A stretch of 28,816 nt of DNA from Selenomonadales bacterium UBA7018. GTDB taxonomy: Bacteria; Bacillota; Negativicutes; Selenomonadales; Selenomonadaceae. The position numbers and the translations under genes are program-made. This document shows, piece by piece, positions 6,818-14,069 of the stretch (its first letter is position 1; the number at the start of each line of letters is the position of its first letter). The stretch is taken from positions 117,338 to 146,153 of the forward strand of contig DJWY01000009.1 of NCBI GenBank assembly GCA_002448305.1, given 5' to 3'. Under the pieces are notes generated by a model that was not told where the DNA came from, made no database searches, and was given only the letters and a program-made list of their open reading frames with translations.

Positions 6818-9238
6818 TTATGTTAGTTGCAAATCCTTCGAGAGCGTCTTGAAAATGAATTCGCTTGCAGTCATACCGTTTGCTTGAATGTAATTCATAT
6901 TCTTATCGAAAAATTTTTGTCGCGCCTCGAACATATCGTCTTTGCCTTCTATAAAGATTTTCTGCATAAGTTCTGAAATTCCTTTCAAATTTTTGCCGTC
7001 GACGCGATAAAGTACTTTCATTAGCTCTTCGCCGAGCTTGTTAAATTTTTGCGTGTCGCGAGTCAGGAAAATTATCGGCTTATGCGTGTATTGATATTCT
7101 CCGAGCCACGAGCCACAATCCATAATCATGCCGTCGGACGTGGCGAAAAGTCCTTGATAATATGAACCGGTGAAAACTTTTGCATTGGGCAAATCGTCCC
7201 AAGCTTGCAGATATTCTTTGAACGCCGCCTCTGACGGAAAAACTTTGTGCCCGATTGCCGATGCAAATAACATTGGGTGCGGCTTGACTACCCAAGACGT
7301 TTCAGGGTGCGCCTTCGCAAATTCGTACATGAATTTATAGTTATGTTGAAAAGTCGCGTAGAAAATCCCGCTAGCAATCGACCAGTGCGGAGCCCAGATA
7401 ATTTTCTTAGCGTCGGGACGCGCCATTTTCCAATCAAATTTAAGCGCGTCGGGATTTTTATAAAAAACGTCGAGTTTCGGATACCCACTGTAAAATCCGC
7501 GTGGCATTCCGGTCTTGCATTCCTTTTCCAGCAAGTCGATATGAAATTGCGTCTCGAAAAAAAGTTTCCAGCCAAAACGATAAATCGGCGTGTTGTAAAT
7601 ATTCCACGTTACCATATTAAAGCCATAAGGAATATAAGTCAGCAGAGTTTCCGCGCCGATTGACGACAGCGCAAAATTTTTAGGCAGATAATCAAAATAC
7701 GGGCGCAACATAATCAAGACGTCCTGCGCGGGGAAAGTTTGTTCGTCATCAGTTACGTCAACAACATTTATTCCACGAGACTTAAAGCTTTCAACGCCAC
7801 GATTAAAATCCGCCATAACTAATTCTCTTTCCCGCAAGCTTTTTTGCAGACAAAGGAAAAATGTCGTCTCGCAACGCTTATTGTTGGCAAAGAGCTTGAA
7901 TAAGAAATCGCCGCACCACATTGACGAATCATCGCTGACAAAGCCGACGCGGATTTTTTTCTTAGCGCGAATTTTCTTAGCCGCAAGCTTGAAATATTTC
8001 TCTAAGCTGTCGTTGTAGGCGTCCTTCGCCAGAAAGTTCGAGACTAAAAAAATTTCTCCGTAGTTAAGACCGGCAATTTTATCGAGCGGCAAGAAATCTT
8101 TTCCGCGCAGTCTGAAATCAATCGCCAAATTTGCCAAAGCTACGCCCTTTGAATTCAAATGCGTTAAGTCACCAAAACAATCATAACCGGCTTGCGCGTC
8201 GAACATGTCAATAACTGTCAGATTGTAAATTTTTTCAAGCCGTAAAAGTTCGCGTTGAAGTGGCATTAAAATTTCTCGGCTGTAATTTTCCCTCAAAACG
8301 TCGGCGAACGGGAATAAAATCGCAATAGGTTTCGCGCCGTTATCAACGCAAAGTTTTACGTAATCTTCCAAGACGCGCAAATTTTCTTCGACAACTTCGG
8401 CGTCAAAATTTTTCGTCAAAGCGGCAAGTTCTTCTTCCCAAGCCGTCATATCATCAACGGAAATTCTTTTATCCCGCGCAGATTTAATCTTGTCGAAATT
8501 TAAATCGGCTTGTTCACTTGTCACGCTTGAGAAAATTTTCTTGACGCTGTCGCTGAGAAGATTAGCAAGCAATTTGCCATGATTATAATTGACAGTCAGA
8601 TTTTCATGCAGGGCGAAGGCATAGGAAAAATCGTCCGCGCAGGTCGAAAAATTTTTACGGCAGTCGACGCGCAAGCAATAGGGCGCAAGTCCGATGAATA
8701 CAAATTTAATCGCGCCGCGCTTAGCGTGCTTGAAAACGTGTTGAGCCGTCAAAAAACTCTGGCGCAAATCTTGATTAGCCATAGCGAGATTGACGCCTTT
8801 AAAGTCGGGGAATTTTTTAAAATCAAGTCCGCACTCGGTGAAGCTGCCGCCCGTCGCAAAACAATTAATCACGTGCTCTTCGGCGTAGCGAACATTAGCA
8901 ATCCACGTCGAGTTAATCGGCGCGACAATTTCAAAGTTGACGATATTATTTTCGGGCACATCGTTAGCTACCAAAAAATTTTTCAGCTTAGCGGGCGCGT
9001 CTTTATCGGAACTTTTGCCGCAAAGGAGCCACAGAGAATTTTTATCGCGCCTGATAACTTGATTCAGCGATGCGAATGACAGCACTTGAATTTTGATTTT
9101 GCCGTTGACTGTCACGGATTTATTATTACCGTCCATTAAAATGACAGTTGGCTTTGCCTTATCGAAATTTAAAATCGTCAGCGCGTAATTCAAAGAATTT
9201 TTATCGAGCACGACGAGGACAACCCTAAATCTTTCCAT
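6818..9238 (-). CDS. SGNH-like domain fused to CDP-glycerol glycerophosphotransferase
   Basis: An 806-residue, probably cytoplasmic or membrane-peripheral protein. The N-terminal half (to about residue 400) looks like an SGNH-type domain: ATGGSFTECGLDF, then FVFIGLAPYCLRVD, and a late DLTHLNSKG that fits the Asp-x-x-His block. The C-terminal third has glycerophosphotransferase (TagB/TagF) features: IIWAPHWSI, SWVVKPHPML and DGMIMDCGSWLGEYQYTHKP, where the His residues and the acidic/Ser region bind the CDP-polyol donor. It probably transfers glycerol or ribitol phosphate to a surface glycan. ATG 9238 is chosen because GGAGG lies 6 bases before it; a longer frame to 9349 would cover the promoter at 9267-9295. 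It is the first gene of the operon. Confidence 0.78.
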   Translation of the reverse strand: MERFRVVLVVLDKNSLNYALTILNFDKAKPTVILMDGNNKSVTVNGKIKIQVLSFASLNQVIRRDKNSLWLLCGKSSDKDAPAKLKNFLVANDVPENNIVNFEIVAPINSTWIANVRYAEEHVINCFATGGSFTECGLDFKKFPDFKGVNLAMANQDLRQSFLTAQHVFKHAKRGAIKFVFIGLAPYCLRVDCRKNFSTCADDFSYAFALHENLTVNYNHGKLLANLLSDSVKKIFSSVTSEQADLNFDKIKSARDKRISVDDMTAWEEELAALTKNFDAEVVEENLRVLEDYVKLCVDNGAKPIAILFPFADVLRENYSREILMPLQRELLRLEKIYNLTVIDMFDAQAGYDCFGDLTHLNSKGVALANLAIDFRLRGKDFLPLDKIAGLNYGEIFLVSNFLAKDAYNDSLEKYFKLAAKKIRAKKKIRVGFVSDDSSMWCGDFLFKLFANNKRCETTFFLCLQKSLRERELVMADFNRGVESFKSRGINVVDVTDDEQTFPAQDVLIMLRPYFDYLPKNFALSSIGAETLLTYIPYGFNMVTWNIYNTPIYRFGWKLFFETQFHIDLLEKECKTGMPRGFYSGYPKLDVFYKNPDALKFDWKMARPDAKKIIWAPHWSIASGIFYATFQHNYKFMYEFAKAHPETSWVVKPHPMLFASAIGHKVFPSEAAFKEYLQAWDDLPNAKVFTGSYYQGLFATSDGMIMDCGSWLGEYQYTHKPIIFLTRDTQKFNKLGEELMKVLYRVDGKNLKGISELMQKIFIEGKDDMFEARQKFFDKNMNYIQANGMTASEFIFKTLSKDLQLT

Positions 9239-9266
9239 TTCAAGCCTCCATGAAAATATTTTGCAA

Positions 9267-9295
9267 AGTTTAACACGTGCGCGGCTTTTTTTCAA
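9267..9295 (-). promoter_or_regulatory. Promoter of the surface-glycan operon
   Basis: On the minus strand TTGAAA (9290-9295), a 17-base spacer and TAAACT (9267-9272) form a good sigma-70 promoter 29 bases before the start at 9238. It also rules out the longer frame to 9349. Confidence 0.7.
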
Positions 9296-9302
9296 CGCGC
9301 GA

Positions 9303-9331
9303 TTGATAAACGGCGCGGGAAATGTTATATT
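9303..9331 (+). promoter_or_regulatory. lysS promoter
   Basis: TTGATA (9303-9308), a 17-base spacer and TATATT (9326-9331) lie 30 bases before lysS. The -35 box is only 7 bases from the -35 box of the divergent minus-strand promoter. Confidence 0.72.
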
Positions 9332-9361
9332 TGCAAGCAATCTTATCAAGGAGGATTATTT

Positions 9362-10858
9362 ATGGCAAAAAATTTTCAGAATCAAACGCTTGACGAAAAC
9401 GAATTGATAAAGATTCGGCGCGAAAAGCTTAAAGGTTTTATTGATAAGGGCGTCGAGCCGTTCGGGGCGCGCTATGAAGTCAGCCACCATGCGGCGGATG
9501 TTCGCGCAGAGTTCGGAGAGATTGAAGGCGAAGTAGACGCGGGCGAAGTTTCAATCGCGGGGCGTTTAATGGCAATTCGCGGGCACGGCAAAGCGAGTTT
9601 CGCAACTTTATCCGACAGAAGCGGCGCGATTCAAATTTATTTCAAGCTGGACGTTCTCGGCGAAGAAAAATACAGTGAGTTCAAACTTTTGGACATTGGA
9701 GACATAATCGGCGTGCGCGGGCAAGTTTTCAAGACGAAACGCGGAGAATTAACCGTGCGCGTTGAGGACTTTAAAATTTTGGCGAAGTCGCTCCGCCCGT
9801 TGCCCGAAAAATTTCACGGGCTTAAAGATGTTGAAATTCGTTACCGCCAACGCTATTTGGATTTGATTATGAATCCGGAAGTTCGCGACGTTTTCATTAA
9901 GCGCGATAAAACTATCAAAGCAATCCGCAAATATTTGGACGAGCGCGACTTTGTCGAAGTCGAAACGCCGGTTTTGTCGACGATAGCAGGCGGCGCGGCT
10001 GCGCGTCCGTTCATAACTCATCATAACGCCCTTGACGCCGATTTATATTTGCGCATTGCGACCGAACTTAACTTGAAAAGATTAATCGTCGGCGGTTTCG
10101 AGCGCGTCTACGAATTGGGCAGAGTTTTCCGCAATGAGGGCATGGACATTCGCCACAATCCCGAATTTACTTCCGTCGAAATTTATCAAGCTTACGGCGA
10201 TTATCGCGACCTAATCGAAGTCACGAAAGGCATTGTCTGCGCGGCGGCGGAAGCTGTCAACGGCACGACGAAAATTAATTATCAAGGCGTCGAAATTGAT
10301 TTATCGAAAGCTCCCTGCCTTAGCATGAATGACGCGGTTAAAAACAAGACCGGCAAAGATTTTCTGTCGTGTGAGACCGTCGAAGAGGCGCGAGCTATGG
10401 CTGATTCAATCGGCGTTCCCTACGAAAAACGATTTGGTATCGGCGGCATTTTGAACGCGGCATTTGAGGCGAAAGTTGAAGACGATTTAATTCAGCCAAT
10501 TTTTATAATGCATCACCCAACGGAAATTTCACCGCTTGCAAAGAAAAATTTCGACGACCCGCGAGTTACTGACCGCTTTGAATTTTTCGTTTATGGGCGG
10601 GAACTTGCGAACGGATTCACGGAACTTAACGACCCGATTGACCAGCGGGCGCGTTTCGAGGAGCAACTTAAACAGCGCGAAGCCGGCGACGAAGAAGCGC
10701 ACGTTATGGACGAAGATTTTATCCGCGCTTTGGAATACGGCATGCCCCCGACCGGCGGGCTTGGAATTGGCGTCGACCGTTTAGTTATGTTCCTGACTGA
10801 CGCGCCGTCAATCCGCGACGTTTTATTTTTCCCGACCATGAAAATTATCGCCGAATAA
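9362..10858 (+). CDS. lysS: Lysyl-tRNA synthetase, class II
   Basis: A 498-residue enzyme that charges tRNA-Lys with lysine in the cytoplasm. The N-terminal OB-fold anticodon-binding domain covers about residues 60-145 (VSIAGRLMAIRGHGKASFA). Class II motif 1 lies near FVEVETPVL (197-205), motif 2 at FRNEGMDIRHNPEFTSVE (256-273), and motif 3 at the C-terminus, GLGIGVDRLVMFLTDAPSIR. The length matches bacterial LysS, so it is complete. AGGAGG lies 8 bases before the ATG. It has its own promoter (9303-9331) and terminator (10865-10901) and is divergent from the glycan operon. Confidence 0.97.
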   Translation: MAKNFQNQTLDENELIKIRREKLKGFIDKGVEPFGARYEVSHHAADVRAEFGEIEGEVDAGEVSIAGRLMAIRGHGKASFATLSDRSGAIQIYFKLDVLGEEKYSEFKLLDIGDIIGVRGQVFKTKRGELTVRVEDFKILAKSLRPLPEKFHGLKDVEIRYRQRYLDLIMNPEVRDVFIKRDKTIKAIRKYLDERDFVEVETPVLSTIAGGAAARPFITHHNALDADLYLRIATELNLKRLIVGGFERVYELGRVFRNEGMDIRHNPEFTSVEIYQAYGDYRDLIEVTKGIVCAAAEAVNGTTKINYQGVEIDLSKAPCLSMNDAVKNKTGKDFLSCETVEEARAMADSIGVPYEKRFGIGGILNAAFEAKVEDDLIQPIFIMHHPTEISPLAKKNFDDPRVTDRFEFFVYGRELANGFTELNDPIDQRARFEEQLKQREAGDEEAHVMDEDFIRALEYGMPPTGGLGIGVDRLVMFLTDAPSIRDVLFFPTMKIIAE

Positions 10859-10864
10859 AAAATT

Positions 10865-10901
10865 AAACTCCCGCAAGAAATTTCTTCGCGAGAGTTTTTT
10901 T
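10865..10901 (+). terminator. lysS terminator
   Basis: AAACTC-x-CGC pairs with GCG-x-GAGTTT around a self-complementary AAGAAATTTCTT and runs into seven T. The lgt ribosome binding site begins directly after the T-run, so lgt expression depends on read-through or an internal lysS promoter. Confidence 0.82.
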
Positions 10902-10913
10902 GGAGTAGAGTAA

Positions 10914-11696
10914 ATGCACCAATTTTTATTTTACGTTGGCGACTTCCCGATTCGTTCTTACGGCGTGATTTTATCGCTGTCGATTTTCTTAGCGACGGGC
11001 GTAGGCTATTTTATGGCGAAAGTTGACGGGCGCGGCTACGAGAAATTTATAATTGACATTGGATTAGTAGGCGGCTTTTTCGGGCTATTGGGCGCGAGAC
11101 TTTGGGACGTGTTCTTTTTCGACTGGGATTATTATCAAAATCATCTTAACGAAATGTTAAACGTCTGGCAAGGTGGAATGGCGGTTCAAGGCGGAATAAT
11201 TTTGGGCGTGACGGCGGGCGCACTTTACGCACGGACGAAAAAGCTTGACGTGATTCATCTTGCTGACCTTATGGCACCGGCTATAGTTTTAGGACAAGCT
11301 TTGGGACGCTGCGCAAATCTTTTGAACGGCGATGCTTTTGGAGCACCGACCGGCGGCAACTTCGGAATAATTTATCCCGATACGACGCTTGCTTATCGAA
11401 CGTACGGAGCGCAACCGCTTTTCCCCGCCGAAGTCTGGGAATGTCAGCTTGACATTGTGATTTTCGCCTTGCTACTGATTTTCCGTTGCACAAATTACGT
11501 TAAGGGGCAATGCTTCGCGCTTTACGTAATGCTTTATGCGGCGGCTAGATTTGCGTTGGAATTTTTGCGGGGCGATTATACGGAGCAAGTTTTCGGCTTT
11601 CTGAAATCCGCGCAGGTTACGAGCGTCGTAGCGTTCACAATAGCCGCAGGAATTTTTATCTGGCTAAGTTTAAGGCAAAAGCATTTGAAAAAATAA
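10914..11696 (+). CDS. lgt: Prolipoprotein diacylglyceryl transferase
   Basis: A 260-residue multi-pass inner-membrane enzyme that moves diacylglycerol from phosphatidylglycerol to the lipobox Cys of prolipoproteins. The N-terminal FPIRSYGVIL, WQGGMAVQGG (85-94), GRCANLLNGDAFG (131-143, the Lgt signature region with the essential Arg) and LEFLRGD near the C-terminus are visible. The signature is slightly divergent: Cys-Ala replaces the usual Ile/Ala-Gly after Gly-Arg. About seven hydrophobic segments fit the known topology. GGAG lies 8 bases before the ATG. A substrate candidate in the window is the deacetylase at 14070-15008, which has a lipobox. Confidence 0.94.
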   Translation: MHQFLFYVGDFPIRSYGVILSLSIFLATGVGYFMAKVDGRGYEKFIIDIGLVGGFFGLLGARLWDVFFFDWDYYQNHLNEMLNVWQGGMAVQGGIILGVTAGALYARTKKLDVIHLADLMAPAIVLGQALGRCANLLNGDAFGAPTGGNFGIIYPDTTLAYRTYGAQPLFPAEVWECQLDIVIFALLLIFRCTNYVKGQCFALYVMLYAAARFALEFLRGDYTEQVFGFLKSAQVTSVVAFTIAAGIFIWLSLRQKHLKK

Positions 11697-11708
11697 ATTA
11701 AACAAATT

Positions 11709-11774
11709 GAAGCGCACAGGACGTGCGCTTCACGCCGCGCTTTTACGTGATGTAAAACAGCGGCGCAAACCAAG
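11709..11774. repeat. Two adjacent intergenic inverted repeats after lgt
   Basis: GAAGCGCAC and GTGCGCTTC form a perfect 9-bp stem with a 5-base loop at 11709-11731. A second, interrupted hairpin follows at 11733-11774 (GCCGC...TTTTAC with GTAAAA...GCGGC). Neither is followed by a T-run, so they are not classical terminators. They may protect the lgt transcript 3' end or belong to a dispersed repeat. Confidence 0.55.
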
Positions 11775-11808
11775 CTGAAAATTTTAACACGTTGCAATTA
11801 GCGACCTT

Positions 11809-11869
11809 TTCGCTCCACGCGCAGTGGCGAATTTCTTTGCTACTTTCTTTCTTCGCTGAAAGAAAGTAG
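11809..11869. repeat. Inverted repeats upstream of the 94-residue gene
   Basis: A bulged 7-bp stem (TCGCtCCAC with GTGGCGA) lies at 11809-11831. It is followed by a perfect 12-bp inverted repeat, CTACTTTCTTTC (11840-11851) with GAAAGAAAGTAG (11858-11869), around a 6-base loop. The second ends 35 bases before the ATG at 11905 and has no T-run. It could be a leader hairpin or a copy of a dispersed palindromic repeat. Confidence 0.65.
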
Positions 11870-11904
11870 ATTCTAAACATAAAAATTTTCTAGGAGGACT
11901 GAAC

Positions 11905-12189
11905 ATGGCAAATAATTTAGACGAAAATATTACTAAGATGATTGAGCGTTACAACAACCCGCCAAATAGATTGCGTTCAGTGCAGGAGATTAACGCCCGA
12001 TATAATCTTGCGCTTGAGACTTACAAAAAAATTTGCTTCACGTCGGGCGATGTTCGCGACCAGAAAATTGCCACGCACGCCGAAATTAAAATGCTCGGTT
12101 GGGTTTTGGGTAAGCCCGATAAGGACGTTATCAAGGACATTACAGAACATTCCAACCGCGTAGTTTATCCCGGACAATATCAAAAATGA
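11905..12189 (+). CDS. Hypothetical protein, 94 residues
   Basis: A small soluble protein beginning MANNLDENITKMIERYNNPP and ending VVYPGQYQK. It is mostly charged helix with no signal peptide or membrane segment. I do not recognise the family. Support for the gene is strong all the same: AGGAGG lies 8 bases before the ATG, and its last codons overlap the start of the next gene (ATGA, 12186-12189), which implies a two-gene operon with translational coupling. A 12-bp hairpin sits just upstream of the ribosome binding site. The partner encodes a membrane-anchored protein, so this may be its cytoplasmic partner; that is inference. Confidence 0.8.
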   Translation: MANNLDENITKMIERYNNPPNRLRSVQEINARYNLALETYKKICFTSGDVRDQKIATHAEIKMLGWVLGKPDKDVIKDITEHSNRVVYPGQYQK

Positions 12190-12746
12190 ACGAGCTAAGA
12201 AAGCTACAAGAAATTATCGACGAAGAGAAATCCGAGTTCCGAAAATTTTCGCGGAAGTTTTATTTCATAGCGTTTGCGGTATTTATATCGTTAGCGTTCG
12301 CGATTGTGTTATTTCCGAAGTCGGGGACGCCGCCAAGTTGGCACGAAGAAATTTTTCCGTCAAACGCGCTGAGCTACATAAAAGACGGCGAACTTGTCGC
12401 ATTAACCGACGGCGATTATCCACTTGCAATGCCGCCCTATGGAACTTCGGTTGAGGGCGTCGCACCAATGTTATTAGTTCAAGTCAACGGCAGTTATTAT
12501 CCGCTAAACATTGTCGACGATTCAATTATCCCGCGTCGCGGAAATACTTTGCCGCTGAAAATTTTATTCGGGTTCACGTCGGCGCACGCGGAAAATACTC
12601 TGACTTACAAAGAAAAAACCGGCAACGACCCCGTCGCCGATTATCGCAAAAAAGCTATTTATTACCTTGAAGTTAAAGGCGGTTATGGTCGCGTCCAACG
12701 AAAATTCGAGATTAAGGACGTGACAACTGCAGGGTTCAAAGATTAA
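12186..12746 (+). CDS. Single-pass membrane protein of unknown function
   Basis: A 186-residue protein. Residues 1-24 are charged and cytoplasmic (positive residues precede the membrane), residues 25-44 (YFIAFAVFISLAFAIVLF) form one membrane helix, and about 140 residues would lie outside the membrane. The outer part has short beta-like strands such as MLLVQVNGSYYPLNIVDD and the Pro-rich turn AMPPYGTS. I do not recognise the family. It is coupled to the 94-residue gene by a 4-base overlap. Its TAA overlaps the stop of the convergent gene on the other strand (TTAA, 12743-12746), with no terminator between them, so the two transcripts probably run into one another. Confidence 0.75.
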   Translation: MNELRKLQEIIDEEKSEFRKFSRKFYFIAFAVFISLAFAIVLFPKSGTPPSWHEEIFPSNALSYIKDGELVALTDGDYPLAMPPYGTSVEGVAPMLLVQVNGSYYPLNIVDDSIIPRRGNTLPLKILFGFTSAHAENTLTYKEKTGNDPVADYRKKAIYYLEVKGGYGRVQRKFEIKDVTTAGFKD

Positions 12747-12997
12747 TCGTCTTCCGATTCTGATTCTTCCGGCGGAGGTTCTGGAGCCTCTTCCTTAGGC
12801 GGATTGTTATCTTGTTGTTCGTCGGGGTCGGGCATTACCGTATCTCGGAATTTCGACCAAAAGTCCATACGCTGGAAGGAATTTTCGTACGGATAAATTC
12901 TTTCAAAAGTTATTGCTTCGACATGCGAGAGGTCAACGAGAAATATTGCGCTGACTGCTGCCGTCGCCAATATTAAATTTTTCGCTAACCTTCTCAT
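12743..12997 (-). CDS. Small exported acidic protein
   Basis: An 84-residue protein with a clear signal peptide: MRRLAKN, then a hydrophobic stretch ILATAAVSAIFLVDL, probably cleaved after HVEA near residue 28. The mature part has a short aromatic region (FERIYPYENSF) and a tail of Pro, Glu and Asp (residues 57-84, ending PPPEESESEDD). No domain is recognised. AAGGA lies about 10 bases before the ATG. It overlaps the stop of the convergent membrane-protein gene by 4 bases. It is one of a group of small exported proteins here; a role in the envelope is inference from the signal peptide alone. Confidence 0.65.
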   Translation of the reverse strand: MRRLAKNLILATAAVSAIFLVDLSHVEAITFERIYPYENSFQRMDFWSKFRDTVMPDPDEQQDNNPPKEEAPEPPPEESESEDD

Positions 12998-13053
12998 GGG
13001 GTTCAGTCCTTGTTAAAAATTATTTGAAGGTGTCCAATCTCCATTCAACATTA

Positions 13054-13092
13054 GAAAAAGGAAAGCAAGCGCGGGGCTGACTTCCCTTTTTT
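13054..13092 (-). terminator. Terminator after the His/Pro-rich protein gene
   Basis: On the minus strand AAAAAAGGGAAG pairs imperfectly with CTTTCCTTTTT around a GC-rich loop. The T-rich 3' arm ends the transcript of the exported His/Pro-rich gene. The A/T-rich arms could work in both directions. Confidence 0.55.
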
Positions 13093-13116
13093 GTTATTCA
13101 CTTTGTCGCGTGGAAT

Positions 13117-13404
13117 TTACCATCTGTGGCGTGGCGGTGGTGGCATTCTATGCGGCGGAGGCGGCGTCCTGTGCCAATCGTCTCTGTAATGACCTCTGTA
13201 ATAATCTCCGTAATGCGGCGGCGGATACCTATGCCCCCAAGCACCATGTCTAGGCGGCGGTTCATAATGGGGCGGCGGTCTATGGTGATGATGCCTTGAG
13301 ACTTCTTGCGACTCTAATTCTGCCGCTTGCGCGTCGGTTGTCAGCCCAAAATTTAACGCGCCACAAATTATTAGAGCAGTCAAGCCTTTCAAAATCCTTT
13401 TCAT
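13117..13404 (-). CDS. Exported histidine/proline-rich protein
   Basis: A 95-residue protein. Residues 1-27 are a signal peptide (MKRILKG, hydrophobic core, cleavage after TDAQA). The mature 68 residues contain 12 His and 17 Pro, with HHHH at the start and five PPP or PPPP runs each near a His or Tyr. Such composition suggests metal binding (Ni, Zn, Cu or Fe), but no enzyme domain is present. I start at ATG 13404; an in-frame GTG at 13413 falls inside the ribosome binding site AAGGAAG. That site overlaps the stop of a 32-residue peptide gene just upstream, so both are probably one operon from the promoter at 13562-13590. The gene could also be described as low-complexity hypothetical. Confidence 0.7.
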   Translation of the reverse strand: MKRILKGLTALIICGALNFGLTTDAQAAELESQEVSRHHHHRPPPHYEPPPRHGAWGHRYPPPHYGDYYRGHYRDDWHRTPPPPHRMPPPPRHRW

Positions 13405-13418
13405 GTGAATCACTTCCT

Positions 13419-13517
13419 TTAAACCAATTCTCGAATTAAAAATATCGCCAATAAGCCGCCGACAATTTCGTGTGGAGCATTAACAGCGACTCCGATTAGT
13501 GCCAATATCAGCGGCAT
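13419..13517 (-). CDS. 32-residue hydrophobic peptide
   Basis: A very small frame not expected from length-filtered gene calling. It reads MPLILALIGVAVNAPHEIVG then GLLAIFLIRELV, almost wholly hydrophobic with one break (NAPHE) at residues 13-17, so it may be a single membrane helix or a hairpin. Support comes from AGGAGG 7 bases before the ATG, a good promoter 45 bases upstream, and a stop codon overlapping the ribosome binding site of the exported His/Pro-rich gene. It is also compatible with being a leader peptide for that gene. No family is recognised. Confidence 0.6.
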   Translation of the reverse strand: MPLILALIGVAVNAPHEIVGGLLAIFLIRELV

Positions 13518-13561
13518 TTCAATCCCTCCTCTGAAAAATTTTCGTACCTTATGTTGAAGCA

Positions 13562-13590
13562 ATTCTACAAAGTTTTTTCTTGTTTGTCAT
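13562..13590 (-). promoter_or_regulatory. Promoter of the peptide/His-rich protein operon
   Basis: On the minus strand ATGACA (13585-13590), 17 bases, then TAGAAT (13562-13567). Each box has one mismatch to the sigma-70 consensus. Confidence 0.65.
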
Positions 13591-13598
13591 TAAGGAAG

Positions 13599-13709
13599 GA
13601 TTAAAATTAGATTTAAAATCGTTCTGTTAGAACCAGATTAAAAAATCGTTATAGCTAGATTAAAAATTATTTTGGGCTTATGGACAAGCGGAAAAAAATC
13701 GATTAAAAT
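13599..13709. repeat. GATTAAAA repeats between divergent promoters
   Basis: Five copies of GATTAAAA or a one-base variant begin at 13599, 13610, 13636, 13658 and 13701. Two continue to AAATCGTT. They fill the gap between two divergent promoters, and the last overlaps the plus-strand -10 box. They may be operator sites for a shared regulator; AT-rich chance similarity cannot be excluded. Confidence 0.45.
13681..13709 (+). promoter_or_regulatory. Promoter of the 81-residue protein gene
   Basis: TGGACA (13681-13686), a 17-base spacer and TAAAAT (13704-13709) lie 48 bases before the ATG at 13758. Each box has one mismatch to consensus. Confidence 0.65.
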
Positions 13710-13757
13710 AGCGACAGGAAAAAACTTTCATTAATCTTTCATTAGGGGGAATGTCTC

Positions 13758-14003
13758 ATGAAAAATAAAATCATCGTCAGCAAGTTACACGAAAAACTTC
13801 ACTTCTACCTTATCTCAAATGGAAAGCGTTATTACCTGTTTAGCCAAGACTTTTCAAAGGGAGTTTACCAGTTTTTTAAGAGCGGTCGTTCTGAATCTGA
13901 ATTGCATAAGTACAACCTTTGGAGAAAAAATCCCCGCTTAGACAAGACTATTGAGAAAATCCCGATGTATATGCGCTACGTTTTAAAGGAAGACGCCGCA
14001 TAA
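13758..14003 (+). CDS. Hypothetical protein, 81 residues
   Basis: A basic, aromatic-rich small protein: MKNKIIVSKLHEKLHFYLIS, then GKRYYLFSQDFSKGVYQFFKSGRSE. The middle reads like paired beta strands followed by a helix. There is no signal peptide or membrane segment. It is not recognised. It is a stand-alone unit, with its own promoter (13681-13709), an AGGGGGA site before the ATG and a strong terminator at 14028-14065. It is divergent from the peptide/His-rich operon across the GATTAAAA repeats, so the two may share control. Confidence 0.75.
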   Translation: MKNKIIVSKLHEKLHFYLISNGKRYYLFSQDFSKGVYQFFKSGRSESELHKYNLWRKNPRLDKTIEKIPMYMRYVLKEDAA

Positions 14004-14027
14004 ATTCAATCAAAGCCCAAAAATTAT

Positions 14028-14065
14028 CTCCCGTCGGAAAATCGGCGGGAGTTTTTGTTTTTTTT
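14028..14065 (+). terminator. Terminator of the 81-residue protein gene
   Basis: CTCCCGtCG, loop GAAAAT, CGgCGGGAG, followed by TTTTTG and nine T. It is a strong rho-independent terminator. Confidence 0.9.
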
Positions 14066-14069
14066 CAGA

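Noticed and set aside
9239..9349. A longer N-terminus for the glycerophosphotransferase fusion.
   Set aside because: It would cover the operon promoter at 9267-9295, while ATG 9238 has an ideal ribosome binding site.
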